Assembly (NCBI RefSeq): GCF_011752625.1
Contig: NZ_VWXD01000002.1
Coordinates: 186,001 to 250,000 of the forward strand
DNA length: 64,000 nucleotides
Reading direction: 5' to 3'
DNA from: Candidatus Pantoea formicae
GTDB lineage: Bacteria; Pseudomonadota; Gammaproteobacteria; Enterobacterales; Enterobacteriaceae
Part shown: piece after piece, positions 1 through 7,830 of the stretch
How positions within the stretch are numbered: position 1 is the first letter of the stretch
How the letters are laid out: each line of letters starts with the position of its first letter
The notes under the pieces: model-generated
The model's database searches: none
Seen by the model: the letters and a program-made list of their open reading frames with translations, nothing else
What the model was told of the DNA's origin: nothing
Position numbers and translations under genes: made by a program

Positions 1-284
1 ACCTGATGCTGGCCATCTGCATCAAGTTGCAGCACATGGGTGTAGCCTGCCGCTGAGGCTTTACGCATCCCCGCAATCACGGCTGCGCCTTTACCCTGGT
101 TGTGCGGCAAAGTCAGTATCTCTAACTGTGGCGCAGTCAATGCGGCGATATGCTGTTTCGTCTGTGCATCACTGCCATCATCAACGATGATCACCGGCAG
201 ATTAAAGGGGGCAAGTCGTGCTAACACCGATGCCAACATTGCACCGTGGTTGTAGCAGGGAATCAAAACACAGGGCTTCAGCAC
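1..284 (-). CDS. apeJ: Family-2 glycosyltransferase of the aryl-polyene cluster (ApeJ-like), C-terminus outside window
   Basis: Only the N-terminal ~94 residues are in the window; the gene runs off the left edge. The frame reads as a GT-A glycosyltransferase, with a first beta strand ending in VDDGS (nucleotide binding) and a DADGQHQ motif that holds the metal-binding DxD. The start is taken as GTG at 284, which overlaps the apeI stop by seven bases, so the two are translationally coupled. In APE clusters the gene at this position encodes a glycosyltransferase, often fused to an acyltransferase. It probably helps build the lipid anchor of the pigment at the inner membrane. The fusion cannot be checked here. 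The family call is firm; the symbol rests on cluster position. Confidence 0.75.
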   Translation of the reverse strand, partial: MLKPCVLIPCYNHGAMLASVLARLAPFNLPVIIVDDGSDAQTKQHIAALTAPQLEILTLPHNQGKGAAVIAGMRKASAAGYTHVLQLDADGQHQ

Positions 285-625
285 AGGCGAATCTTCCCGC
301 TGCTCGCAACGTCAACGCTGTCATGGCCTGGCAGGCTATAGCTAAAGCTCAGCAGCGATTTCTCTTCCTGCCAATGGAGTTGCAGCTCCAGTTCCGCATC
401 CGGCGGGACGGGCTGCTGGAATTTGATGTTATCAATGGAGGCAAACGCTTTGCCGGGTGCCAGCCGAGTTAAACCGTAGTGCATTACCCAGTCAAGTTGC
501 GCCACACCGGGCAAAATCGGCAACGTGGGGAAGTGGCCGCGAAACCAAAAAAGATCGGCGGAGGCGCGCAGGCGCAACGTCAGCGTCGTCCCCTGCTGCT
601 GGGCGTCTAGTTCAACCGGCAACAT
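278..625 (-). CDS. apeI: 3-hydroxyacyl-ACP dehydratase-like hot-dog protein of the APE cluster
   Basis: The protein has about 115 residues. It resembles FabZ/ApeI-type hot-dog dehydratases: residues ~30-45 read FWFRGHFPTLPILPGVAQLD, which matches the catalytic helix signature HFPxxPxxPG. It should dehydrate 3-hydroxyacyl-ACP intermediates during assembly of the conjugated polyene chain in the cytoplasm. The start is placed at ATG 625 because GAGGAG lies 7 bases upstream; the in-frame ATG at 640 lacks this. The gene overlaps the end of apeH (stop at 612) and the start of the glycosyltransferase, so it belongs to one tightly packed operon. Confidence 0.82.
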   Translation of the reverse strand: MLPVELDAQQQGTTLTLRLRASADLFWFRGHFPTLPILPGVAQLDWVMHYGLTRLAPGKAFASIDNIKFQQPVPPDAELELQLHWQEEKSLLSFSYSLPGHDSVDVASSGKIRLC

Positions 626-1940
626 CAAATAACTCCTCAATTTGTGGCCATGCGCGTTTGCTCTGCGCCGTGACGGGAATACTGGTCACCACGCGCCAGT
701 AACGCGGCATCGCCACCGGTTCAAGCCAAGGCTGTAACGCGTTTTTCCACTGCTTCTTATATTGTGACAGCGTTGCCGCATCCGGGATGTCAGGCAAGGC
801 GAGCACCACACCGATCGCATGACGACCATGGCGCTGAATCGCCAGTGCCGCTGCATCTTCGACGCCAGACAACGCTAACAAACGGCGTTCAATTTCGCTC
901 AACGAGACACGCTTATCTTCAATTTTGACCACGCGATCCTGGCGACCAGCCAGCTGAAATTCACCAGTAGGCTGTTGAATAATACGGTCATCAAGCGGCC
1001 AGCCGGCTTCGGTTTCCAGCAAGGCGGAAAAGACCCGCCAGCGTCCAGCCTCCTGCTCACGCAAGGTCACATCGGGAAAACAGCGCCACACTGCCTGCTC
1101 GGCATCGGCATGGCGCCAACCAATCACCCCAGTTTCGGTGCTGCCGTAGATTTCATCCACGACACAGTGCAAAGCGGCTTGTGCACGCTGCGCATCAGGC
1201 CACGGTAAGGCGCCTCCGGCAGAGACCACCAGTGCACAAGGCGGAGTGGTTAACGACGTGTCCAGACGGCGTAAAAAGGCTGGGCTGCTAATAAAAAGGT
1301 AGCGCCGATCGCGGCGCTGATCGGCCAGCTGTTCACTGTAGAAGATTTGCTGTGCGGCGAGTGGCAAACTGAGCGCCATTGGCAGCACGATGCGGAATGT
1401 CAGCCCATACAGATGTTGATGGCTGACGGAAGCGATAACATGGCACTGCTGTAAGCGCTGGCCCCATAAGGCAGACAGCCATTGCGCTTCCAAATCCAAC
1501 GCCCGTAAGGATTTTACCACCCTACGTGGCGTGCCCGTTGACCCTGATGTGAACAGTACTAGCTCGGCGCTCTCGTCTATTACCGGCAATTCACCCAGCG
1601 CTAACGCCCCGTCCCAGCGTATTTGTGGCAGCGAGATGGCTAACGGCATATCACTGATGACGCCATCAAGATGTTCCGCCATCTCTTCAAGTTGCGCCGC
1701 GCGGCAATGTCCCGGGATCACCGGCGTCTTACCGGCATACCACAATGCCAACAGCGCGGCGGTGAAATGGTAGCTGTTATCGAAGCACAATGCCCAGTGT
1801 GGGCCGGGTTGGCTGCGGAGCTTATCTGCCAGCGCCTGCACCTGCTGACGCATTTCTGATAACCAGTGTTGCTGCTGCCCTTGCCAGGCGACCACGCGAT
1901 CCGGTGCGGTAAACCAGTCGCGGATACTCAAAACCTTCAT
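612..1940 (-). CDS. apeH: AMP-dependent acyl/aryl ligase of the APE cluster (ApeH-like)
   Basis: This is a 442-residue adenylate-forming enzyme. The P-loop-like motif TSGSTGTPRRV lies near residue 130. An EIYGSTETG motif (A5 region) and a late GRQDRVVKIEDKRVSL segment (A8 hinge) follow in the usual order. The enzyme should activate the aromatic starter acid and load it on an acyl carrier protein; in characterised APE systems the starter is 4-hydroxybenzoate or a cinnamate-like acid. ATG 1940 is chosen because AAGGA precedes it and it overlaps the apeG stop as ATGA. The alternative start at 2033 would lie deep inside apeG. It is shorter than typical acyl-CoA synthetases, as expected for this subfamily. 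Confidence 0.8.
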   Translation of the reverse strand: MKVLSIRDWFTAPDRVVAWQGQQQHWLSEMRQQVQALADKLRSQPGPHWALCFDNSYHFTAALLALWYAGKTPVIPGHCRAAQLEEMAEHLDGVISDMPLAISLPQIRWDGALALGELPVIDESAELVLFTSGSTGTPRRVVKSLRALDLEAQWLSALWGQRLQQCHVIASVSHQHLYGLTFRIVLPMALSLPLAAQQIFYSEQLADQRRDRRYLFISSPAFLRRLDTSLTTPPCALVVSAGGALPWPDAQRAQAALHCVVDEIYGSTETGVIGWRHADAEQAVWRCFPDVTLREQEAGRWRVFSALLETEAGWPLDDRIIQQPTGEFQLAGRQDRVVKIEDKRVSLSEIERRLLALSGVEDAAALAIQRHGRHAIGVVLALPDIPDAATLSQYKKQWKNALQPWLEPVAMPRYWRVVTSIPVTAQSKRAWPQIEELFDVAG

Positions 1941-2497
1941 GTCTTGTTCCTTAAGCGCTGGCGTAACAGCCATTCGCCGCCCATCAGCGTCCCCATTAAC
2001 AGGTAGCTGATGCACCCATTCCAGAGTGTCCATAGCGTGACATCATTGAGCAGGCAGGTGATCAGCGCCACACTGCCATTGCCGATAAAAAAAACGCACC
2101 ACACCTGCGTAACGCGTCGCGTGTATTGCACCGCTCGCGGCGGCAGTTCTGGCTCACGTAGTCGCGCCAGCCGCTCAATCAATGGCATTGGACTCCATAA
2201 GGAGCCACCAAAAAGCAGCAGCATCAGTACATTGACCACCACTGGATACCACAGCAGCAGATGCTGGCTACGTAACAGCACACTGGCCATGCACAACAGG
2301 GTGCCAACCAACGCCAGCAGCAGCATCACGCGGCCCATCGCACCCTGCGCATGCCGCAAATTCCAGATCCGCCAGCCAAACACCAGTGCCAGCAGGACAA
2401 TCACTCCGCGCCACTGCGGGTGTGTCACCGCCAGCCAGACCAAAAATGGCCATGCCAGCAGCGCCAGCGCATTCAGCAGGCGCAGAAGTGCAGGCAT
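1937..2497 (-). CDS. apeG: Multi-pass inner-membrane protein of the APE cluster (ApeG-like)
   Basis: The 186-residue hydrophobic protein has about five predicted membrane segments (residues ~5-30, 34-50, 58-75, 83-100, 130-175) joined by short Arg-rich loops. No catalytic motif is visible. Proteins of this type (COG4648-like) sit between the carrier proteins and the ligase in APE operons. Their role is not established; a part in moving or anchoring the lipid-linked product is an inference from position. It overlaps apeH by four bases (ATGA) and follows apeF by eight bases. Confidence 0.7.
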   Translation of the reverse strand: MPALLRLLNALALLAWPFLVWLAVTHPQWRGVIVLLALVFGWRIWNLRHAQGAMGRVMLLLALVGTLLCMASVLLRSQHLLLWYPVVVNVLMLLLFGGSLWSPMPLIERLARLREPELPPRAVQYTRRVTQVWCVFFIGNGSVALITCLLNDVTLWTLWNGCISYLLMGTLMGGEWLLRQRLRNKT

Positions 2498-2505
2498 AGG
2501 GCTAA

Positions 2506-2760
2506 TCAGGCCTCGTGGCGCATGAGTTGGTCAACGGCGTCAACCACGTCCTGCACCGTGCGCACTGCGCGGAAGGCTTCCGGTTTGATTTTGCGTCCAG
2601 TACGCTTTTGCAGATGGACGACCATATCGACCGCATCAATGCTGTCTAGCTCAAGGTCTTCATACAAACGTGCGTCCGGACGGATATCATCAGCATCAAT
2701 TTCAAACAGCGAGGTCAGCAGCGTAGCCACTTCCTGGTAAATTTCGTCTTTGTTCATCAT
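2506..2760 (-). CDS. apeF: Acyl carrier protein (second ACP of the APE cluster)
   Basis: An 84-residue acidic protein with the phosphopantetheine site LELDSIDAVDMV near residue 39; Ser is the attachment residue. It carries growing polyene or starter acyl groups for the cluster's ketosynthases. The start is ambiguous between two adjacent ATG codons (2760 and 2757). No good ribosome-binding site decides it, because translation is probably coupled to apeE only 11 bases upstream. Two different ACPs side by side is typical of APE clusters. Confidence 0.85.
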   Translation of the reverse strand: MMNKDEIYQEVATLLTSLFEIDADDIRPDARLYEDLELDSIDAVDMVVHLQKRTGRKIKPEAFRAVRTVQDVVDAVDQLMRHEA

Positions 2761-2771
2761 TTTGACTGTTC

Positions 2772-3029
2772 TCAGGCTTGCTGTTGTTCAACAAACGCGG
2801 CCAGTGTGGCCACGGAAAAAAAGTGCGCGCGCAAGGTTTCGCTCTCTGCTGAGAGCTGTACGCCGAAGCGATTTTTCACTGCCAGCCCTAGCTCCAGCGC
2901 ATCGATGGAATCGAGGCCCAGCCCCTCGCCAAACAGTGGCGCGTCGGTTTCTATATCGTCCGGGCTGATATCTTCCAGATTCAGCGTGTCGATAATCATG
3001 ATTTTGATGTCGTCAATCAGTGCTTGCAT
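2772..3029 (-). CDS. apeE: Acyl carrier protein (first ACP of the APE cluster)
   Basis: An 85-residue acyl carrier protein with the site GLGLDSIDALELG near residue 39 and an acidic helix II. Its sequence differs clearly from the neighbouring ApeF, so the two are not a recent duplication. They may carry different intermediates; in studied APE systems one ACP serves elongation. It starts two bases after the apeD stop, so it is operonic with apeD. Confidence 0.85.
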   Translation of the reverse strand: MQALIDDIKIMIIDTLNLEDISPDDIETDAPLFGEGLGLDSIDALELGLAVKNRFGVQLSAESETLRAHFFSVATLAAFVEQQQA

Positions 3030-3031
3030 GC

Positions 3032-3832
3032 TTACTTCGTCTCTTTAGGGACCAGCGCCTGTTGCAGGTGACGCGTCAGGCGACGTGCGGCCAAGGGCTG
3101 CGCATCTTCATCCGCTTCGCAAAAGGCCTGGCTATCAATACGCGATTGTACGCGTACAGTAAAAAGCGGTTTAACCAGCGGAATCTGATACCAGCGGCTT
3201 TGTTTGTCGAGCATACGCTGGGTACAGCTAATATGAACCACGCGCAGATCGCATCCGGCACGTACCGCAATGTTGGCCGCACCGCGTTGTAGTTTTAACG
3301 GCTCGCCGTAACGGGTGCGGGTGCCTTCTGGAAAAATCAGGATGGTGTCGCCCCGCGCCAAGCGTTGTTGGCTATCAGGCAGGAGCGTATCGGCTTCGCT
3401 GTTAATTAAATAATCGGCAGATTTAATCACACCATTAAAAAAAAGGTTGTGCTGCAATTCGGCCTTCACCAAGCAATCCATTTCTGGCAATACAGAGGCA
3501 ATCATCACGTAGTCGATGAGCGAGGGATGATTGGCGACAATCAGGCATCCGCGATCTTCACGCAGCCAGTCTGCACCGATAATCTGATAATCAAACACAC
3601 CAACGAAGCGACAAAAGCGCAGGAAACAGCGGAAGCTCCATGCAATACTGCTGCGCGCAATGTGTCGGCGACGCAGACCATCCCGCTGCACCAGCAATAA
3701 CAGATTAAACCAGGTGAGGGAGAGCAATAAGCCCCCCAAGCTGAACAGCGTGAAACTGATGGCTGTCATGACCAGACGCCAGTAATAATTAAAACCAGGC
3801 CGGCGCGGCATTGGCTGTGAATTATCATTCAT
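3032..3832 (-). CDS. apeD: Lysophospholipid-type acyltransferase of the APE cluster (ApeD-like)
   Basis: A 266-residue PlsC-family acyltransferase. One membrane segment near the N-terminus (~residues 22-45) is followed by the catalytic NHPSLID motif (H-x4-D) and a FPEGTRTR motif, both diagnostic of glycerolipid acyltransferases. It probably transfers an acyl or polyene group to the lipid anchor at the inner membrane. ATG 3832 is preferred to 3865 because it overlaps the apeC stop by eight bases and gives a normal-length N-terminus before the membrane segment. Confidence 0.8.
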   Translation of the reverse strand: MNDNSQPMPRRPGFNYYWRLVMTAISFTLFSLGGLLLSLTWFNLLLLVQRDGLRRRHIARSSIAWSFRCFLRFCRFVGVFDYQIIGADWLREDRGCLIVANHPSLIDYVMIASVLPEMDCLVKAELQHNLFFNGVIKSADYLINSEADTLLPDSQQRLARGDTILIFPEGTRTRYGEPLKLQRGAANIAVRAGCDLRVVHISCTQRMLDKQSRWYQIPLVKPLFTVRVQSRIDSQAFCEADEDAQPLAARRLTRHLQQALVPKETK

Positions 3833-4553
3833 GACGGCGTTCCCAATGCCACTGATGACGTTCACCGGGGATGGTCATATGCTCGGCATCCTGTAAGAGC
3901 GCACGCAGGAACTGCAAACTTTGCGGTAGAGCAGCGGCTTGAGGTTGCGCAGCCTGCCCTTTACAACACCATGATTCTCCGGCACGCAATAGCAAGGCAA
4001 CGGCATAGGGCGCATTAAAGTGCTCCGTTTCCGGCAGCCAGGGACGGTAGTAGCCCGGCACCGCACCTTCAAAATCCACCAGTAATACTTGCTGATACCC
4101 CGCCTGATGCAACGCGGTCACGTCGATTAACCCCTGCTGGAAACTGTCGATGCCAGCGGAGAGGGAAGAGGAAACCAGTGGCTGACGTGCAGCGATGGTT
4201 AAACTGCCGACGGCTGAGTTGTGTACTGACATGGCGAAATCCGTCGGCGATAGCGCCTGCTGCTCTGCGAGCGCGGTCAGGATACGTAAGTTCCGTTCGA
4301 GTTCCCCATGACGGCTGGTGAAGACCACGGCATCAACTGATTGGCGCGACAGAAGCGTTAACCCGCACTCGACAGCAGCACGGCTACCGGCACTGAGACG
4401 ACGCGCAGTCATCATGGGTAAGCATTGCGGTTTTGCGATGGGTTGGCTGGCATCCAGCACAGGCGCGTGTTCAGCCCAATAACGCCATTCATCGGCGGTG
4501 CTGTGGCCCGGAGCTATTGCGTGCCAGTCAACCAAGGTGTAAGCGAGTTTCAT
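3825..4553 (-). CDS. apeC: Beta-ketoacyl-synthase-like chain length factor (ApeC-like)
   Basis: A 242-residue protein resembling the N-terminal half of a thiolase-fold ketosynthase. A segment near residues 108-120 reads MSVHNSAVGSLTIAA, where a ketosynthase would carry its nucleophile region, but no cysteine is present there. This agrees with a chain length factor that pairs with an active ketosynthase (ApeO in studied systems, whose gene would lie beyond the window). It is the first gene of the visible operon; upstream lie a terminator and a gene for another product, so the APE promoter should sit at about 4554-4660. The catalytically silent call is inferred from the missing Cys. Confidence 0.75.
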   Translation of the reverse strand: MKLAYTLVDWHAIAPGHSTADEWRYWAEHAPVLDASQPIAKPQCLPMMTARRLSAGSRAAVECGLTLLSRQSVDAVVFTSRHGELERNLRILTALAEQQALSPTDFAMSVHNSAVGSLTIAARQPLVSSSLSAGIDSFQQGLIDVTALHQAGYQQVLLVDFEGAVPGYYRPWLPETEHFNAPYAVALLLRAGESWCCKGQAAQPQAAALPQSLQFLRALLQDAEHMTIPGERHQWHWERRHE

Positions 4554-4666
4554 ACCAGGATTCTTTCTTCAGCCTCGGGAATGGTCAGATTTCGCTGCGC
4601 GGCATCCCTTCCCTGCTTGTATGCTATTCCTATCACCCGTCTTATGCGGATGTCACCGATTAACAA

Positions 4667-4690
4667 GGCGGGCACATGGCCCGCCTGTTT
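4667..4690. terminator. Rho-independent terminator between apeC and the lipoprotein gene
   Basis: A 7-bp perfect stem GGCGGGC/GCCCGCC with a 5-base loop is followed on the plus strand by TGTTTTC and on the minus strand by TTGTTAAT. The minus-strand reading would end the lipoprotein transcript. Confidence 0.65.
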
Positions 4691-4750
4691 TCAATTTCGG
4701 CAGCGTTTTGGCTAACTTTATATCAATCTGTCAGCCAAAATGCTTGGCGT

Positions 4751-5140
4751 TTATTTCACCGCCTGAACGGCAAGACGAGTCTGAATGCCCTGATTCAGGT
4801 TCTGAATCCAGCGATTGTAATTACGGTGAATCTGACCACTGCCCGCTTTCAGATTGGTGCTGCTCACGTAATCAATACGATAGCTGTTCGCCGTGTAGGC
4901 GATGCGAATGTTGGCAGTATGGCCACGCTCGGCCAGTTGACCGTTCATCACACCCGGTCCCGCGGGTGAAATCACCCAGTGGTTCGCTGCGCCCGCTTCG
5001 ACAATCGCACGTTGCATCTGGCTGTCTGTATAGTTCTGACCAACGGTCTGGCTCACGTTTTGAATCGGTGCGGTACGCGGTGCGCAACCGCCCATCAGTG
5101 CAGCGGTCACCACTAATGCGAGAACGGCTTTTTTATTCAT
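4751..5140 (-). CDS. Small predicted lipoprotein, function unknown
   Basis: About 129 residues. The N-terminus MNKKAVLALVVTAALMGGC is a type II signal peptide with lipobox LMGGC; Ala follows the Cys, so outer-membrane sorting is expected. The mature part is hydrophilic, with aromatic and Asn-rich segments near the C-terminus (IHRNYNRWIQNLNQGI). No enzyme motif is visible and I do not recognise the family. ATG 5140 is preferred because AAGGA lies five bases upstream. Longer starts (5143, 5194) would put charged residues before the signal peptide. It is transcribed alone, ending at the terminator at 4667-4690. Confidence 0.75.
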   Translation of the reverse strand: MNKKAVLALVVTAALMGGCAPRTAPIQNVSQTVGQNYTDSQMQRAIVEAGAANHWVISPAGPGVMNGQLAERGHTANIRIAYTANSYRIDYVSSTNLKAGSGQIHRNYNRWIQNLNQGIQTRLAVQAVK

Positions 5141-5374
5141 CATTTCCTTTATTTCCCCTGTCATGGCAAGTCGCGTATTACCGCGACCGTGCAAGTCAAC
5201 CCAAGTGCACTATTCCGTTCAGACTTTGTAAAGCGGGCGAATAATACCACTATATGTAAAGACAAGTAAAAAAAAGCACGAATGCCTAAAGAACGGACGC
5301 GCTTTACGGCAAAAACAGAATTTAACGGGTTTACCGCGCTGAAAATGCCGCAAAATCCCATTACCGCATAAAAT

Positions 5375-6745
5375 TCAACCCTGCCAGCCGCCCCCCAACG
5401 AACGGTAAAGTTCGATTTGTGAGAGCAAGAGCGTATTTTTCACTGAAACGATATTTAACTGCGTGCTGAACAGCGTGCGCTGCGCATCCAGCTCATCCAG
5501 ATAGGAGGCATAACCATTCTGATAACGATTCTGCGCGATACGGTACGCCTCGGCGACGTAGCCCTCTTGTTTCTGCAACTCGTCTAGTTGCTCCTGACTA
5601 CGCCTGATCGCGTCAATCGCGTTATCGACATCGGAGAAGGCGCTGCGCACCACTTTTTCATATCCATAAAGCGCCTGATTGCGCGTCGCCATCGCGACAT
5701 CGACCTGAGCCGTAAGCGCTTCACGATTAAGCAGCGGGGCCAGTATGCTGCCGCCAATACTCCACAGGCGGAAAGGATTATCCAGCAGCTGATGTAACTC
5801 GTTGCTTTGTAACGTACCTGTGGCCGTGAGATTGAGTGACGGCAACAGGTTGGCTTGCGCTGATGCCAGTGAGGCATCCGCTGCAATGAGTTGGCGCTGT
5901 GCCTGCACAATATCCGGTCGACGATTCAGCAATTGTGAGGGTAACAAAGATGGCAATGTTTGCGGCTTGATGTGGTCGAACTGACTGGTGCGCGCAATCT
6001 CACGCGGATTCATGCCCACCAGCACGCTAAGGGCATTCTCCTGTTGCTCAATCTGGTGCTGCAACTGGGGGATCTGCGCTTTAGCAGTTTGATACTCTGA
6101 TGCCGCTTGCATCCACTCCAGTCGCGAGGTGTAGCCGGTTTCAAACTGACGTTGTGCCAGATTGAGGGCGTTTTCACGTGTGGCCAGCGTCGCCTGTGTG
6201 ACACGCAGTTGCTCGTCCAACGCACACAGGCTGAGATAGCCTGACGCAACGGAACTGGCTACCGTTAACTCCGCCGCTGAGGCTGCTGCGCGCTGCGCAT
6301 CCAGCGTGGCCTCTGCTGCCCGAATGCTGTTGCTGCGGCTACCCCAAAGATCGACTTCATAGTTCGCCTGCAGCAACCCCTGAAACACGGCGTTTTCATA
6401 GGGCAGCCCGGTGGCGGCCGACAAGGCACGTTGATGCGTTGCGGCAACACCTGCTGATAAGGTAGGGAAATTATCCCCCTGTGCGGCCCGCAGTTGGGCA
6501 CGATACTGATCAACCCGTGAACGAGCCGTGAGAATATCGCTGTTGTGGTTTAAGGCCTGATTGACGAGTTGATTCAGGTTATCGTCACCGAAGCTCCGCC
6601 ACCACTGTGCTTCTGGCGCAGCAGTAGGCCCAACTTGCTGCCGCCAGCCATCAGGTATCGGTAATGATGAGGGGGCTTTTTCGACTTCCGTCGCACAGCC
6701 GCCAAGCAGGAGTGCAACCCATGAAGCCAGTAATATCCGCTTCAT
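5375..6745 (-). CDS. Outer-membrane efflux lipoprotein, NodT/TolC family
   Basis: A 456-residue outer-membrane factor. The N-terminus ends in lipobox LLGGC (Cys-17), typical of NodT-type RND/MFS channels that are lipid-anchored. Two repeated long helical regions are visible, rich in Ala/Gln with the RVDQYRAQLRAAQG and AAYRIAQNRYQNGYASYLD motifs of the family. It forms the trimeric exit duct for the adjacent pump. Its start overlaps the adaptor stop as ATGA (6742-6745), so it is translationally coupled. Having its own channel makes the operon independent of TolC. Confidence 0.88.
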   Translation of the reverse strand: MKRILLASWVALLLGGCATEVEKAPSSLPIPDGWRQQVGPTAAPEAQWWRSFGDDNLNQLVNQALNHNSDILTARSRVDQYRAQLRAAQGDNFPTLSAGVAATHQRALSAATGLPYENAVFQGLLQANYEVDLWGSRSNSIRAAEATLDAQRAAASAAELTVASSVASGYLSLCALDEQLRVTQATLATRENALNLAQRQFETGYTSRLEWMQAASEYQTAKAQIPQLQHQIEQQENALSVLVGMNPREIARTSQFDHIKPQTLPSLLPSQLLNRRPDIVQAQRQLIAADASLASAQANLLPSLNLTATGTLQSNELHQLLDNPFRLWSIGGSILAPLLNREALTAQVDVAMATRNQALYGYEKVVRSAFSDVDNAIDAIRRSQEQLDELQKQEGYVAEAYRIAQNRYQNGYASYLDELDAQRTLFSTQLNIVSVKNTLLLSQIELYRSLGGGWQG

Positions 6746-7830
6746 TGTGCATCCTTTTGCGATTCTGCTGCGGTATCAATATTCACTTCCACTGACATGC
6801 CAGGGCGCAGGTCTTGGGTGTCACCGAGTATGCTGATGCGTACCGGGATACGCTGAGCAATCTTCACAAAGTTGCCCGTGGCGTTGTCTGGTGAAATGGC
6901 ACTAAATTCGGAGCCAGCAGCAGGGGAAATGAACTCTACGCGTCCGTCAAAACGCCGCCCTTCCAGCGCATCGACACGAATGGTGACCGGCAAACCAGGT
7001 CGTACACGTGCCAGTTGGGTCTCTTTTAAGTTGGCGATCACCCATTTGTTGTCTGGCACTACCGATGTCAGTCGCGTGCCCGCGGTGACGTAAGTCCCTT
7101 TGCGTACCGACAACTGCCCTAACTGACCACTGTCTGGCGCAATAATCCGGGTGTTGGCCAGATCAATATTGGCCAACTCCAATGCGGCTTTCGCGCTAGC
7201 AACATCCCCTTCTAACGAAGCCCGATTCACCACGACGGTTTGCAAACTCTGTTGCGACACGGCAACTTGCGCTTCCGCCTGGCGCAGCGCGGCTTGCGCT
7301 TGGGCATTAGCGGCGCGTGAGGCATCGCGCTCACGCACAGACAGCGACCCATCGGCCGCCAGATTCTCCACGCGTTTAAGATCAAGACTACTTTTTAACG
7401 CCTGGGCTTTGGCGTTTTCCAGCGCGGCTTTGTTGCTCAGGATGGTCGCTTCGGCGCTACGACGCTGCTGTTGGTTGTTATTCTGCGCGGCAATCTTCAT
7501 ATCCAACTGCGCCTGCGCCTGATGTACCCGTTGACGATAGATTCGGTCGTCAATGGTCATGAGCAACTGCCCTTTCGTCACGGGTTGCAGGTCCACTACC
7601 TGTACATCGGTGAGGTAACCGCTCACCTGTGGGCTGATAAAGGTCACCTGACCGCGCACGTAGGCATTTTCCGTGGACTGAATGGTGCTGGTGAACGGCC
7701 AGAGTTGCCAGGCATACAGAATGACCAGTACACCAACAATCGCGATACCGCTGCCGAAAGCGATAGAAAGAATGCGTCGGCGGTTAGCGCGATCGCGTTC
7801 CGCGGCCTGAAGATCATCCTGTTGGCTCAT
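6742..7830 (-). CDS. HlyD/EmrA-family periplasmic adaptor (membrane fusion protein)
   Basis: About 362 residues. One N-terminal membrane helix (~residues 20-40) precedes a lipoyl-like half-motif (ENAYVRGQVTFISPQVSGYLTDV), a long coiled-coil hairpin (~95-210) and a second lipoyl half with VVPDNKWVIANLKETQL, as in EmrA. It bridges the inner-membrane MFS pump to the outer-membrane channel. ATG 7830 is chosen because it overlaps the pump stop as ATGA; the upstream in-frame start at 7935 would add a non-homologous extension. Confidence 0.88.
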   Translation of the reverse strand: MSQQDDLQAAERDRANRRRILSIAFGSGIAIVGVLVILYAWQLWPFTSTIQSTENAYVRGQVTFISPQVSGYLTDVQVVDLQPVTKGQLLMTIDDRIYRQRVHQAQAQLDMKIAAQNNNQQQRRSAEATILSNKAALENAKAQALKSSLDLKRVENLAADGSLSVRERDASRAANAQAQAALRQAEAQVAVSQQSLQTVVVNRASLEGDVASAKAALELANIDLANTRIIAPDSGQLGQLSVRKGTYVTAGTRLTSVVPDNKWVIANLKETQLARVRPGLPVTIRVDALEGRRFDGRVEFISPAAGSEFSAISPDNATGNFVKIAQRIPVRISILGDTQDLRPGMSVEVNIDTAAESQKDAQ

